Source: an uncultured Pseudomonadales bacterium (GTDB lineage Bacteria > Pseudomonadota > Gammaproteobacteria > Pseudomonadales > Azotimanducaceae). Taken from it: a stretch of DNA of 64,000 nt. The translations under genes and the position numbers were made by a program. How positions within the stretch are numbered: the stretch's first letter is position 1; each line of letters opens with the position of its first letter. Of the stretch, positions 27,634 to 36,177 are shown in pieces. The notes under the pieces were generated by a model. That model ran no database searches. It was not told the origin of the DNA and was given only the letters and a program-made list of their open reading frames with translations. The stretch is from positions 3,348,001 to 3,412,000 of the forward strand of contig OY282455.1 of the NCBI GenBank assembly GCA_958296195.1, in the 5' to 3' direction.

Positions 27634-29514
27634 TCAGCGGCCCCGCTGCTGGAAGTCCAAAAAGCTGATCGCATTTGAAATTTCCAAAAACGGAATCCTT
27701 CCTTCTCCAAACCGGGATAGGTCCAAGCACTCCAAAAGGCGCTGCACGTCAATGTAACGGGCCCGACTCGGCGGCGGCGAAGCGGCAATTTCCTGACGAA
27801 TCGACAGTAACGCCTCGGTGAAGGACCTGTTAAGGGCTTCAGAGAGCGTCGGCTCGACCTTAGACCGGCGCCAACACACCTGCGGCGGCAGCACGGAGGG
27901 GGCTTGGACGCCTGCGGACAGCGCATGGCGCATCAGCCAACGGGTCGCCGCCGGGCGCTTGAACTGCTCCGGCGGCAGGCCCAAGGCGAACTCCAGCAGG
28001 CGGCGGTCCAGCAGTGGATAACGATACTCCAAGCCGTAGTGGGCGCCACGCGCCGCCCAGCCCTCCAGACGCATGAGCAACAAGCCCATGCGCCACCTCG
28101 CCAACTGGCTGCGCCGAACGCCCACACGAAACCAAGACCTCCGCGGCAGGGGACGCACCCTTTGCGCAAACTCGGGGTGGAGGACGACTCGCTGCGGCAT
28201 GATCGGCTTGCCGCGCAAACGCTTGCCCAACCGGCGCGTGGCCAAGCTCAAATTGAAGCCGTACGGAAAAACCTCCCACAGCGCTTTGGCCGCCTCCCGA
28301 AGAGGACTCTCCCCAACGGCCCGCGTCTCGGCGAAAAACCTAAGCCAACATCCTCTGAGCAGCAGGGCGGCGTAGCGTCCCTGACCAAAGTAGGACATGC
28401 CGTCGTCGCCTCCCCAACCTGAAAGCAGCACCTTCACCCCCTGCGCGGCGGCTTGGCGCCGCACTATGTCCTCGGAACCGCCCGCTCCGAAAGCCTGCGG
28501 AAAGGCGGCGTCCATCCCTAGGTCGGCGACAATGTCCACCGCGTTCGGGCACCCGTAGAACACCTGCAGATCCTCCTGCGCAGCCACGGCGGCAATGGCT
28601 GCGTACTCATCCCCTGGCCGCCTGTCCGGCGGCGCTTCGCCCAAGGGGGGCAGCCAACTGAAGGCGAGCGGCGGCGGGCGCCCTTGGCGCCGCAGTTCTC
28701 GGGCGGTCAGCACAGAGATGCTCGACGAGTCCAGCCCGCCGCTCAGATGGGTTCCCACCGGGTCGGGGCCGTGCAGGCAGTCCCGCACCGCTTGGTGGTA
28801 AAAGTGCAAAAACTGCGCTGCATAGTCGTCGTCCGAGGCCGGCGGCAACCGCGGCAGCTCCTCCGGCCGCCACCAGCGCCGCAGCCGCACGACGCCGCCC
28901 TTGACAACCATGCTGTGGCCCGGCGGCAGCTTGCGCACCGCCCGAAAGAAAGTGCGGGTGGTCGTATGCACGTTCCCCCGGAGAAAGGTGCTCACTATGG
29001 TCTCGTCGAGTTCGTCAGGAACCCCCGGCGCGGCCAGAACGCCCTCCACGGCGCTGGCGAAGGCGAAGCCCCGCGATGTTTCGGCGTAGTAAAACGGCTG
29101 CACGCCGATGTGGTCCCGGGCGCAGAACAAAAGGCCCCGCCCGCTGTCCCAAATGGCGAAGGCGTAGTCCCCAAGCAGGCGGTCGGGGCACTCCCGCCCC
29201 CAACGCCGGTAGGCCGCCAAGATCAAGTCCTGGTCCGCCAGGGCCGAACCGGCGGCAAGCGGCAAGCCGAGTGCGTCGCCAAGCTCGTCCCGATTGTCCA
29301 GCCGGGCGGCGGCCACGACGGCGAGGCCGCCGGTACGCCAGGAGGCTTGCTTGGGCGGGAGCTGCGCCGCGGCCCCGTGGCGCAGCCCAAGGCTCCAGCC
29401 GGTGCCCGACCATGCCGTGCTCTCGGCGCCGTAGTCCGCCATGGCCGCAAGCATGGGGTCCATTTGGCCGGCGCCGCCCCCGCGGCCGGAAACCCAGCCG
29501 CATATCCCTGCCAT
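27634..29514 (-). CDS. Asparagine-synthetase-like enzyme, candidate lasso cyclase
   Basis: 626 residues with an N-terminal class II amidotransferase-like domain and a C-terminal ATP pyrophosphatase domain (THLSGGLDSSSISVLTAREL near residue 260, then VLLSGWGGDDGMSYFG). A true glutamine-dependent asparagine synthetase starts Met-Cys-Gly-Ile; here the start is MAGICGWVSG, so the glutaminase Cys is replaced by Ala, as in lasso macrolactam synthetases that need no ammonia. ATG at 29514 fits the family; ATG at 29538 has a better Shine-Dalgarno (GGAG, 6 nt). It is convergent with the precursor side and divergent from a GT-C gene. Surface-glycan amidotransferase homologues are the alternative. Confidence 0.72.
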   Translation of the reverse strand: MAGICGWVSGRGGGAGQMDPMLAAMADYGAESTAWSGTGWSLGLRHGAAAQLPPKQASWRTGGLAVVAAARLDNRDELGDALGLPLAAGSALADQDLILAAYRRWGRECPDRLLGDYAFAIWDSGRGLLFCARDHIGVQPFYYAETSRGFAFASAVEGVLAAPGVPDELDETIVSTFLRGNVHTTTRTFFRAVRKLPPGHSMVVKGGVVRLRRWWRPEELPRLPPASDDDYAAQFLHFYHQAVRDCLHGPDPVGTHLSGGLDSSSISVLTARELRRQGRPPPLAFSWLPPLGEAPPDRRPGDEYAAIAAVAAQEDLQVFYGCPNAVDIVADLGMDAAFPQAFGAGGSEDIVRRQAAAQGVKVLLSGWGGDDGMSYFGQGRYAALLLRGCWLRFFAETRAVGESPLREAAKALWEVFPYGFNLSLATRRLGKRLRGKPIMPQRVVLHPEFAQRVRPLPRRSWFRVGVRRSQLARWRMGLLLMRLEGWAARGAHYGLEYRYPLLDRRLLEFALGLPPEQFKRPAATRWLMRHALSAGVQAPSVLPPQVCWRRSKVEPTLSEALNRSFTEALLSIRQEIAASPPPSRARYIDVQRLLECLDLSRFGEGRIPFLEISNAISFLDFQQRGR

Positions 29515-29590
29515 CAAGGTTCGGACTCCAAGGTCCATTGGCAACTCCAAGGAAAGCAGAATACCATTCACATGGACAATCACACCTAGT

Positions 29591-31255
29591 GTGCTGCCGC
29601 GCCAAAGACGACCGGAGTGGAACCTGAGCAAGTGCGCAATCCCAGCCGGCGCCGCCGCTTGGACCTTGGTGTTCGCCTTGGCGGTCGGCGCCACGCAAGT
29701 CGGCAGCTTGGAGCGGGAGTCCTTCAACGACGAAAGCACGTTCACGGTGATCGCGGCGAGGGTGCTCGACGGCGAGCTGCCCTATGTCAAGCTCTTTGAC
29801 ATCAAGCCGCCGATGATCTTTCTCCTCCTAGCCGGCGCCATGGCGGCGTTCGGCGAATCCCTGTTCGTGGTTCGGGCCGTGGGCGACCTTTGCCTGCTGA
29901 TGTCCTGCATCGCCGTCTTCGCCATCGCCCGCCGCCGCACCGACTTGGTGTCGGCGGGGCTTGGCGGCCTGGCGCTCATCGCGGTCCACGCGGTGGAATA
30001 TGCATTCGAGACCCGCACCGAACTGCCGGCCATGGCGATGCTCATGGCGGCTCTGTGGCTGCTGCTCGCCCGGCGGGACCAGTGGTGGGCAATTGCCGCG
30101 GCCGGCTTGCTGCTGTCCTTGTCGGTTCTGACGCGCTCCAATCTGGGCCTCGTGGCTGCGGCGCTCTTCGCTTGGCTTCTCACCGCCGCTTTGCGCCCGT
30201 CCCTAGGCGTTCACCGCTGGGCGGCCGCGCTCTTCGCCGGCGCTGGGCTGCTGCCGGCCGCCGGCCTGATTCTGCTTTACGCGAGCGCGGACGCCCTGGC
30301 CGAACTGCGCCTTGCCAACATTGAGGCCGCCCTCGCCTATTCGGGGCAGATCGGCATGTGGCGAGCCTTGCTGCTGCACGGGCGCACTTTCCTGAACGAG
30401 GCGTTGGTGACGCCGCTGTTGCTCCTGCCCTTCTCGGCAACGCTGGTCATCGGCATGGCTGTCTCCCTCCGCAATGGAGGGAGGGAGGAGGGAGGGAGTA
30501 GGGAGGGAGGGAGGAGGGATCGACCCAAGGCGCCAGATTCCCCAACATCCGAGCAAGCGGCGCAAACCGGAGCGCCAGCGGATGGAGGAGCGGCAAGCCG
30601 GGCGGAGCTGGAGTTGCTGTGGCTCACTTTCGCAGCCACTTTTCTGGCCGTTTTGGCAACCGGCAGCGTCTGGCGGCACTACTGGCTGCAGCTGTATCCC
30701 ATAGGTGCGGTTTTCGGCGCATACGGAATCGCTTGGCTGCGTTCCAAGGCGCGTTTGCGCTGGGCTGGATACCTGCTTCCCGCCATCGCGGTCGGCGGCG
30801 CATTGGCGCAAACCGCACCCTCCGCCTTCCGCTTGGCCACGGTTCCGGACCATTTAGCTGAGCGGCATACCGTCAAGGCCGCCGCGGCGGCCATCAAGGC
30901 GGAGCAGCGGCCGGGCGACACCATCCATGCATTCAATCACCAACTTATTTACTGGTATCTGGACATGGCGCCGGTTTCGGCAATCGTCCATCCCTCCAAT
31001 CTAGCCAAGAGCGAGCTCCTGCGGCCGTTGGCCGAAGCCGGCTATGTGGCGGAGGACGAGTTCGGGCGCATCCTAAACCTTCGTCCCACTTATCTGGTCA
31101 CGGTGGTGCAGCCGACGAGCAGGGGACCCATTCCCAACTACCTTCACGGAGAAGACGCGGAGGCTTTTAGCAACCTGCTGAGCGACCACTACCGGGTTTT
31201 CCATGACGACGGCACCGAGCCGAAGGCCCTGAGGGTTTACAAGCTGCGACGCTGA
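29591..31255 (+). CDS. GT-C family (PMT/ArnT-like) membrane glycosyltransferase, second full copy
   Basis: 554 residues from GTG 29591, the start that matches the N-terminal length of its paralogue at 19680-21404. It shares GATQVGSLERESFNDESTFT in the first loop, LPYVKLFDIKPPMIFLLLAG and the C-terminal FGRILNLRPTYLVTVV. About ten hydrophobic segments are visible. A cytoplasmic loop near residues 295-312 is encoded by a GGGA-rich tract (30476-30519) and is not shared with the paralogue. It is 76 bp from the divergent cyclase-like gene. Confidence 0.8.
   Translation: MLPRQRRPEWNLSKCAIPAGAAAWTLVFALAVGATQVGSLERESFNDESTFTVIAARVLDGELPYVKLFDIKPPMIFLLLAGAMAAFGESLFVVRAVGDLCLLMSCIAVFAIARRRTDLVSAGLGGLALIAVHAVEYAFETRTELPAMAMLMAALWLLLARRDQWWAIAAAGLLLSLSVLTRSNLGLVAAALFAWLLTAALRPSLGVHRWAAALFAGAGLLPAAGLILLYASADALAELRLANIEAALAYSGQIGMWRALLLHGRTFLNEALVTPLLLLPFSATLVIGMAVSLRNGGREEGGSREGGRRDRPKAPDSPTSEQAAQTGAPADGGAASRAELELLWLTFAATFLAVLATGSVWRHYWLQLYPIGAVFGAYGIAWLRSKARLRWAGYLLPAIAVGGALAQTAPSAFRLATVPDHLAERHTVKAAAAAIKAEQRPGDTIHAFNHQLIYWYLDMAPVSAIVHPSNLAKSELLRPLAEAGYVAEDEFGRILNLRPTYLVTVVQPTSRGPIPNYLHGEDAEAFSNLLSDHYRVFHDDGTEPKALRVYKLRR
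30476..30519 (+). repeat. GGGA/GGAG purine tract inside a coding region
   Basis: An almost uninterrupted series of GGGAGGGAGG-type repeats, in frame, encoding a Gly/Arg/Glu/Ser-rich loop. It has enough G runs to form a G-quadruplex on the coding strand and looks like an expansion specific to this paralogue. Confidence 0.75.
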
Positions 31256-31306
31256 CGCATCAAGCTGTGCCGTCCGTGCGCAAAGTGCCGATGGTCCGGC
31301 GCCTGA

Positions 31307-32233
31307 TCAATCACCGGGCCGCACCAGCCAGCCATCGGAGCGTTTGGCGGAGCGCAGATGCGCCAAGGATAGGGACTCCATCCAGGCGTCGTACCAAAAC
31401 CTGAACTCGGCGACCGGCCTTTCATGGTCAATCCAGCGCAGCATGGTCGATGGCGTCCAAGGCTTGACGCTGAAGTTGAAGTGCAGCACCTTGGCGTCCG
31501 CCGCCGCCAAGCCCTCCCGCGCCTGGATCTGGGCTGCGGCCAGCAGAATATAGTTGTAGGTGGAGCTGACCAGCGTTTGCCGCCCCGCGAAATATCTGTT
31601 GTGCAAGAACTGCTTGAAGTGCCGCGTTTCGGTGCCGCGCCAAGTTTCCGGCACCGCCAAAGCTAGCAAGTCCGCATAGGTTTGCTCCCCCAAGAGGCCA
31701 CCATCAAGCACTAGGAATCCGTCATTGAAGGTTTGCCGCAAGGCGCCGGCGCTGCCGGCGGCGGCAGCGTCGTCGAGGGGAGCGAAGGTTGCGGCGTCCC
31801 GGCACCCCCCGCCCAGGGAAACCCAGTCCCGGCAGCACAGCAAATTGCCGGCAGCGCCGAACAACTCGTCTATCGGCTGCAGGAAGAGCAGATCGCCATC
31901 GCAAAGCAGCAACTTTCGATACTCAGCCAACCGATAGGCTTCAAACGCATGCAAATGCGACAAAATGGGAACGAAGCGGGGATGCGCGGCGCCCAGGCGC
32001 TCCAGCCGCTCCTTCAGGCCGGCGGAAACGGGAATGAACCGCACCCGGTCGAACAGCGTTTGCAGGCGCCGCCGCGACTTCTCGGAAAGCCCGTCGTGAA
32101 TCACCGCCACATCCCCCGCAAAGCCGGGATGCACCTTGAGGAAGGACGCGATCATCACCAACGTGCCAGGCAGGTAGCTGTCCGTAGTCACCGTGGCGAG
32201 GCAAACGTCTCGAGTCGATTGTTCCTGCGTCAC
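31307..32233 (-). CDS. GT8-like glycosyltransferase, single domain
   Basis: 308 residues from GTG 32233. Features: N-terminal CLATVTTDSYLPGTLVMI, acidic metal/sugar-nucleotide motif LLLCDGDLLFLQPIDEL near residue 105, FNDGFLVLDGGLL near 180, RYFAGRQTLVSSTYNYIL near 230 and a C-terminal KVLHFNFSVKPWTPSTMLRW. This is the layout of glycogenin/GT8 enzymes using nucleotide sugars. Its start lies 7 nt after the stop of the DUF3604 fragment. It is paralogous to each half of 34135-36177. Confidence 0.78.
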   Translation of the reverse strand: MTQEQSTRDVCLATVTTDSYLPGTLVMIASFLKVHPGFAGDVAVIHDGLSEKSRRRLQTLFDRVRFIPVSAGLKERLERLGAAHPRFVPILSHLHAFEAYRLAEYRKLLLCDGDLLFLQPIDELFGAAGNLLCCRDWVSLGGGCRDAATFAPLDDAAAAGSAGALRQTFNDGFLVLDGGLLGEQTYADLLALAVPETWRGTETRHFKQFLHNRYFAGRQTLVSSTYNYILLAAAQIQAREGLAAADAKVLHFNFSVKPWTPSTMLRWIDHERPVAEFRFWYDAWMESLSLAHLRSAKRSDGWLVRPGD

Positions 32234-32240
32234 TGTCTGG

Positions 32241-32819
32241 TCAATCCTCCAAATGCGTTTCCTGCAGCTCCCCAGCAGTGGTGCCGGTACCCGCCACCGC
32301 GGTTGGCGCATACCAGATGGGGGAGTTCCAAGCCCGCTCCTGAATGGTGGGCGGCAGCGCCGGATTGGGTTCAACGCCAACGCGGACAGCGTCCCAAGTG
32401 GACCAGCGGCAACTGGGATTCTCCAGCACCCGCGCATAGTAGTAGCTCCGCTCGGCGGCGTTGAAGTCCGGGTCTGTCCACAGGACACTGAGCTCCACAT
32501 CGCCCTTGTCGCGGGTCGTGGAGCAGTCGGACAGATTGACCCTTGCGCCGTTGTCGGGGCAACGGTGGTCCATTGGGTCGGGCGTAAGGCCATTCGAGCA
32601 GGCGATGTCGAAGACCCACTCCCGCACCTCGCCGCCGCGCAGCCACCCCTTGACGATCTGGGCACGTTGCAGCCGGCCGGACAGCGGGTCGCGCAGGGCC
32701 CAAAGAAAGAAACTGGGCGCCTGGCGGCTCTTCCCGGCCAGCACACCGCCCATGGGTACGCTCTGGGCATAACCGGCGGCGCAGCCCAGCCATGCAAACC
32801 GGCCCCTAAGTCCGCCCAT
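32241..32819 (-). pseudogene. C-terminal fragment of a DUF3604 protein
   Basis: 192 codons matching the last third of DUF3604 proteins: YAQSVPMGGVLAGKSRQAPS, RLQRAQIVKGWL, LSVLWTDPDFNAAERSYYYA and IQERAWNSPIWYAP. Intact members are about 600-700 residues, so the larger N-terminal part is missing; the upstream sulfotransferase ends at 32844, leaving no room for it. The frame is clean, so a short product could still be made. Confidence 0.75.
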
Positions 32820-32843
32820 AGCGGCGTCGGATTGATTGCCAGC

Positions 32844-33791
32844 TCACGGCAGCCCGCCGCAACGGTTTTCGCCCGGCGCATCCATGAGGTCGTAGCCGAA
32901 GTGATCGAGCAAGTCACGCTGCGGCCGAAACACGGCGTTCATGGCGGCAAGCTGGCCAATATCCAAGCGCATGATTTGCCGCGTATTCATGTCGGTCAGC
33001 ATTTCGTTGTAAGCGCCCTTCACCGGCAGGCGCAGTCGCAACTTAAGATTATCGAGCTCCGGCACAAGCGCTTGGATGCTCCGCACCACCCGCTCCGGGT
33101 CGGCGCACATCGCCTCGTAGGTGAAGAAAACGCCGCGGTCTCCGAAGTCCTCCAAATTGCGGCGCTGCTGGGCCAGGCAGTTGGCAATGTGCGTTGCGGC
33201 CCACTCCTCCAAGCTGCCGCGACCTTGGCTGGTGTACAGGTCCTCGTCCGGGTACTTGCTTCGGTACGCCCGGCAGATGCCTTCGCAGGCGGCGTAGGGG
33301 TTGCGCACCATGAACAGGAACTTGGCGTTGCGGAAGTGGCGGGTCAGCATGTCCAGTTGAAAGAGGTTGCGCGGGGACTTGACCACGAACACCGAGGCGT
33401 CCAGGCTGCGGGCGTAGGCTTGAAAGTACCACGCCTTGCGGGTGCGCGGCCAGTCATAAAGGCTGGGGTCGGTCAAGCGGTTCAGGCGGCGCGGCGCCAA
33501 GGCCCAAAATTTGTTGGGCCGCGGCAAACCCGGAATCAACAACGGGCGCGGCCCGGCGAAGCCGAGCACCTCCTGCCCTTCCCGGCGCAGGTTCCAAGTT
33601 GCCCGGCAAGCGGCGAGCGCCTGCTGCACGAAGGTCGAACCGCTGTGGTTCGGGGAGATGCAGAACAAATGCGTCCGGACCCTTCCCTCCAGGTCGCGGC
33701 CGGCGCCAAACACCAACTTCACTTGGTCGGCATGGGCGCCTTTCCCGTCCTCAGCGAGGGCCACGTCCAAGGTGCGCCGTTGCGGCTTCAA
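32844..33791 (-). CDS. Sulfotransferase-like protein (copy 2)
   Basis: 315 residues from TTG 33791; the exact start is uncertain. 5' PAPS loop LFCISPNHSGSTFVQQAL near residue 43, 3'-phosphate motif KFLFMVRNPYAACEGICRAY near residue 164, and GVFFTYEAMCADPERV shared with copy 1 at 22226-23089. The high similarity of the two copies and their placement at both ends of the island suggest duplication of a sulfation module. Confidence 0.75.
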   Translation of the reverse strand: MKPQRRTLDVALAEDGKGAHADQVKLVFGAGRDLEGRVRTHLFCISPNHSGSTFVQQALAACRATWNLRREGQEVLGFAGPRPLLIPGLPRPNKFWALAPRRLNRLTDPSLYDWPRTRKAWYFQAYARSLDASVFVVKSPRNLFQLDMLTRHFRNAKFLFMVRNPYAACEGICRAYRSKYPDEDLYTSQGRGSLEEWAATHIANCLAQQRRNLEDFGDRGVFFTYEAMCADPERVVRSIQALVPELDNLKLRLRLPVKGAYNEMLTDMNTRQIMRLDIGQLAAMNAVFRPQRDLLDHFGYDLMDAPGENRCGGLP

Positions 33792-33975
33792 CGGCTCGCG
33801 TTGGGTTCATTGTCCAACCCTTCCAGAAGGAGGAGCGATTGGTCTGAATGACAAATTTTCCGCGCATCGGCAATCTGACTTAGGCGATGGCTGACAGCAC
33901 CCAACTTGTTCTCGCCGCATTATAGCCTCCTCCCGGCGCCTGCCCCCGCAGTGTGGAGCGGCGGTGCCTTCGTTG

Positions 33976-34130
33976 CAGCCGCCGAAGTTCTGCTAAACTC
34001 ACACCACCGCTTGCAGCGCACATCTAGGTCGGCCGCACGCCTTAGGGAGGCTGGCTGGCGCATGGATGGACTGCACCGCCAATTGGGAACCAAACAGAAT
34101 TTCGGAACTATCAAGGGTTGCGGCGCCTAA
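33976..34130 (+). pseudogene. Internally deleted sugar nucleotidyltransferase remnant
   Basis: The frame reads AAEVLLNSHHRLQ and then, after a few codons, LREAGWRMDGLHRQLGTKQN. The first piece matches PAEVLVNSHHLHDQ near residue 54 of the intact enzyme at 21501-22229, and the second matches its C-terminal AAAGWPIDSFHYDIGTHQD. About 140 codons between them are missing, as is the catalytic N-terminus. The remaining 185 bp back to 33791 hold no gene that I can see. Confidence 0.7.
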
Positions 34131-34134
34131 GCCG

Positions 34135-36177
34135 ATGCCGATACGGCCGGCGCAATGGAACGCTTGCCTGCTCACGGCGACGACCGACGACTTCCTGCCC
34201 GGCACGTTCACGATGCTGCACAGCTTTCTGCAGCAACATCCCGACTTCGACGGGGACATCGTCGTCATCGAAGACGGCCTGTCCGACGCATCGCGTGAAA
34301 TGCTAGCGGCCTCGTTCCGGCAACTGCGGTTCGAGCCGGTCTCATTGGAACTGAAGGAGCGGGTCGCCCGTTTGTGCGCCTTGCACCCAGAACTCACCAC
34401 CCGCAAGGCAAGTTTCCACTTTCTCGAAGCCTTTCGCCTAAGCGGCTATGGCAAGCTGTTCTACTGCGATGGGGACCTGCTGTTTCGAGACTCCATCAAG
34501 GAGCTGCTTGACTCCTCCGCAGCGCTGCTCTGCTGCGCCGACCAATTCGCCCTGCGCGGCGAGCGGCGGGACGCCCTCACCTACCTGCCCGTCAAGGAAG
34601 CAGCAGGGGGCGGCAACGGCGCACCCCCTAGGCCGACTTTAGCGGATACGTTCAACTGCGGGTTCTTAGTTCTAGACGAACGCCTCATGAACTCGGCCGT
34701 GTACGCCGACTTGCTGCGCATGGTGGCGGCGGAGACATGGCGCGGCGTCAAGGCCGTCAGCACCGATCAGCTGGTCCTGAACCGATACTTCGCGGGACGG
34801 CAGACCTTGGTAAGTTCCACCTACAACTACTTGGTTCCCTGCGCGGCCGACATCCGCGCTCGCCAAGGCATCGACGTCGAAGGCGCCAAGGCGCTGCACT
34901 TCAAGCTGCCCATCAAGCCCTGGTCGCCCCAGGCCATGCTGCATTGGGCGCGGCCAAATCCGACCTATGCAATCGCGCCGGGCTTCAAGCTGTGGTACGA
35001 AGCCTATGTGCAATGCTTGGCGGGCGTGAATTTGCGGCACAGGCTGCGCCTCGGGGCCACGGCAACGCCGCGCCCGGGCAACGCGCCGCAACGGCCAGAC
35101 GACGAACCACGCCGGCAACGACGGCCGGCATCGCCAACCCCAATCGCCCCGGCGCGGGACGGAGCGCCTTCCGGCAATCCACGCCTTGCGAAGATCTGCC
35201 TAGCTACGGCGACTTCGGACGACTTCGTACCGGGCACACTGGCCATGCTGGGCACCTTCCTGAAATGCCACCCAAGGTTCGATGGGGACATCCTTGTCCT
35301 GCATGACGGCCTGTCCGACGCGTCTCGAAGGGCGCTGGCCGCGTTGTTCGAGCATCTGCGTTTCGAAGCCATAGCGCCGGAACTCAAGCAGCGCCTAGCC
35401 AGCCTGTCCGCCGCCGAGCCTAAGCTGCGCGACCGTCTGGCGCACTTTTACTCCATTGAGGCGTTTCGGCTGAGCGGCTACCGCAAGGTCCTGTTTTGCG
35501 ACAGCGATCTGCTGTTCCGTGCTTCCGTGGAGGAATTGCTGGATGCGGAGGACGCGCTGATCTGCTGTGGAGACTCTCCCCAGGTGCGTGGCTTGGCCCG
35601 GGACGCCGTGACCTATCTGCCGGCGGCAAAACCAACCGACGCCGCAAGCCGCAAGCAGACTTTGCAGCAGACCTTCAACAGCGGCCTGCTCGTCATTGAC
35701 GCACAGCTAACACGGCCGGCTGTTTACGCCGACCTGCTGGCGATGTTGACGGCCGAGACTTGGGCCAACGTGCAGGTCAGCATCTCGGACCAATTGCTTC
35801 TCAACCGCTACTTCGCCGGCCGTCAGACCTTGGTGAGCTCCACCTACAACTACTTGATCGTGCAAGCCGCCCGCATTCAAGCGAACGAGGGCATCGATCT
35901 CCTCGGCGCGAAGGTGCTGCACTTCCAAACCCCCCACAAACCTTGGCGACCGCAGGCCATGCTGAAGTGGGCGCAAAAGGGGGCGGCGGCCGACATGCTG
36001 CCGAGTTTCAAGCTTTGGTACAACGCCTACATGGACTGCTTGGCGAACGCCTACCTGCAGAACCGCCTTCGACACTCCGGCGCACCAAGGCTGCTTGGAA
36101 AGTTGTCGTGGACGGCAGGGTCAAACAAGGCGTCAGCCCTACCCGGCGACCTCTCTCCAACCCTTGGCGTCCGTTAA
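34135..36177 (+). CDS. Tandem GT8-like glycosyltransferase (two catalytic domains fused)
   Basis: 680 residues from ATG 34135. Two homologous halves, about residues 8-290 and 350-625, each carry the full set of GT8-like motifs: TATTDDFLPGTFTMLHSFLQ and ATATSDDFVPGTLAML; YCDGDLLFRDSI and FCDSDLLFRASV; RYFAGRQTLVSSTYNYL in both; and a C-terminal KPWSPQAMLHW or KPWRPQAMLKW. A Pro/Arg-rich linker joins them. Both halves keep their acidic DxD-type motif, so both may be active. It is convergent with the HPr-kinase-like gene, overlapping it by 39 nt. Confidence 0.8.
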   Translation: MPIRPAQWNACLLTATTDDFLPGTFTMLHSFLQQHPDFDGDIVVIEDGLSDASREMLAASFRQLRFEPVSLELKERVARLCALHPELTTRKASFHFLEAFRLSGYGKLFYCDGDLLFRDSIKELLDSSAALLCCADQFALRGERRDALTYLPVKEAAGGGNGAPPRPTLADTFNCGFLVLDERLMNSAVYADLLRMVAAETWRGVKAVSTDQLVLNRYFAGRQTLVSSTYNYLVPCAADIRARQGIDVEGAKALHFKLPIKPWSPQAMLHWARPNPTYAIAPGFKLWYEAYVQCLAGVNLRHRLRLGATATPRPGNAPQRPDDEPRRQRRPASPTPIAPARDGAPSGNPRLAKICLATATSDDFVPGTLAMLGTFLKCHPRFDGDILVLHDGLSDASRRALAALFEHLRFEAIAPELKQRLASLSAAEPKLRDRLAHFYSIEAFRLSGYRKVLFCDSDLLFRASVEELLDAEDALICCGDSPQVRGLARDAVTYLPAAKPTDAASRKQTLQQTFNSGLLVIDAQLTRPAVYADLLAMLTAETWANVQVSISDQLLLNRYFAGRQTLVSSTYNYLIVQAARIQANEGIDLLGAKVLHFQTPHKPWRPQAMLKWAQKGAAADMLPSFKLWYNAYMDCLANAYLQNRLRHSGAPRLLGKLSWTAGSNKASALPGDLSPTLGVR

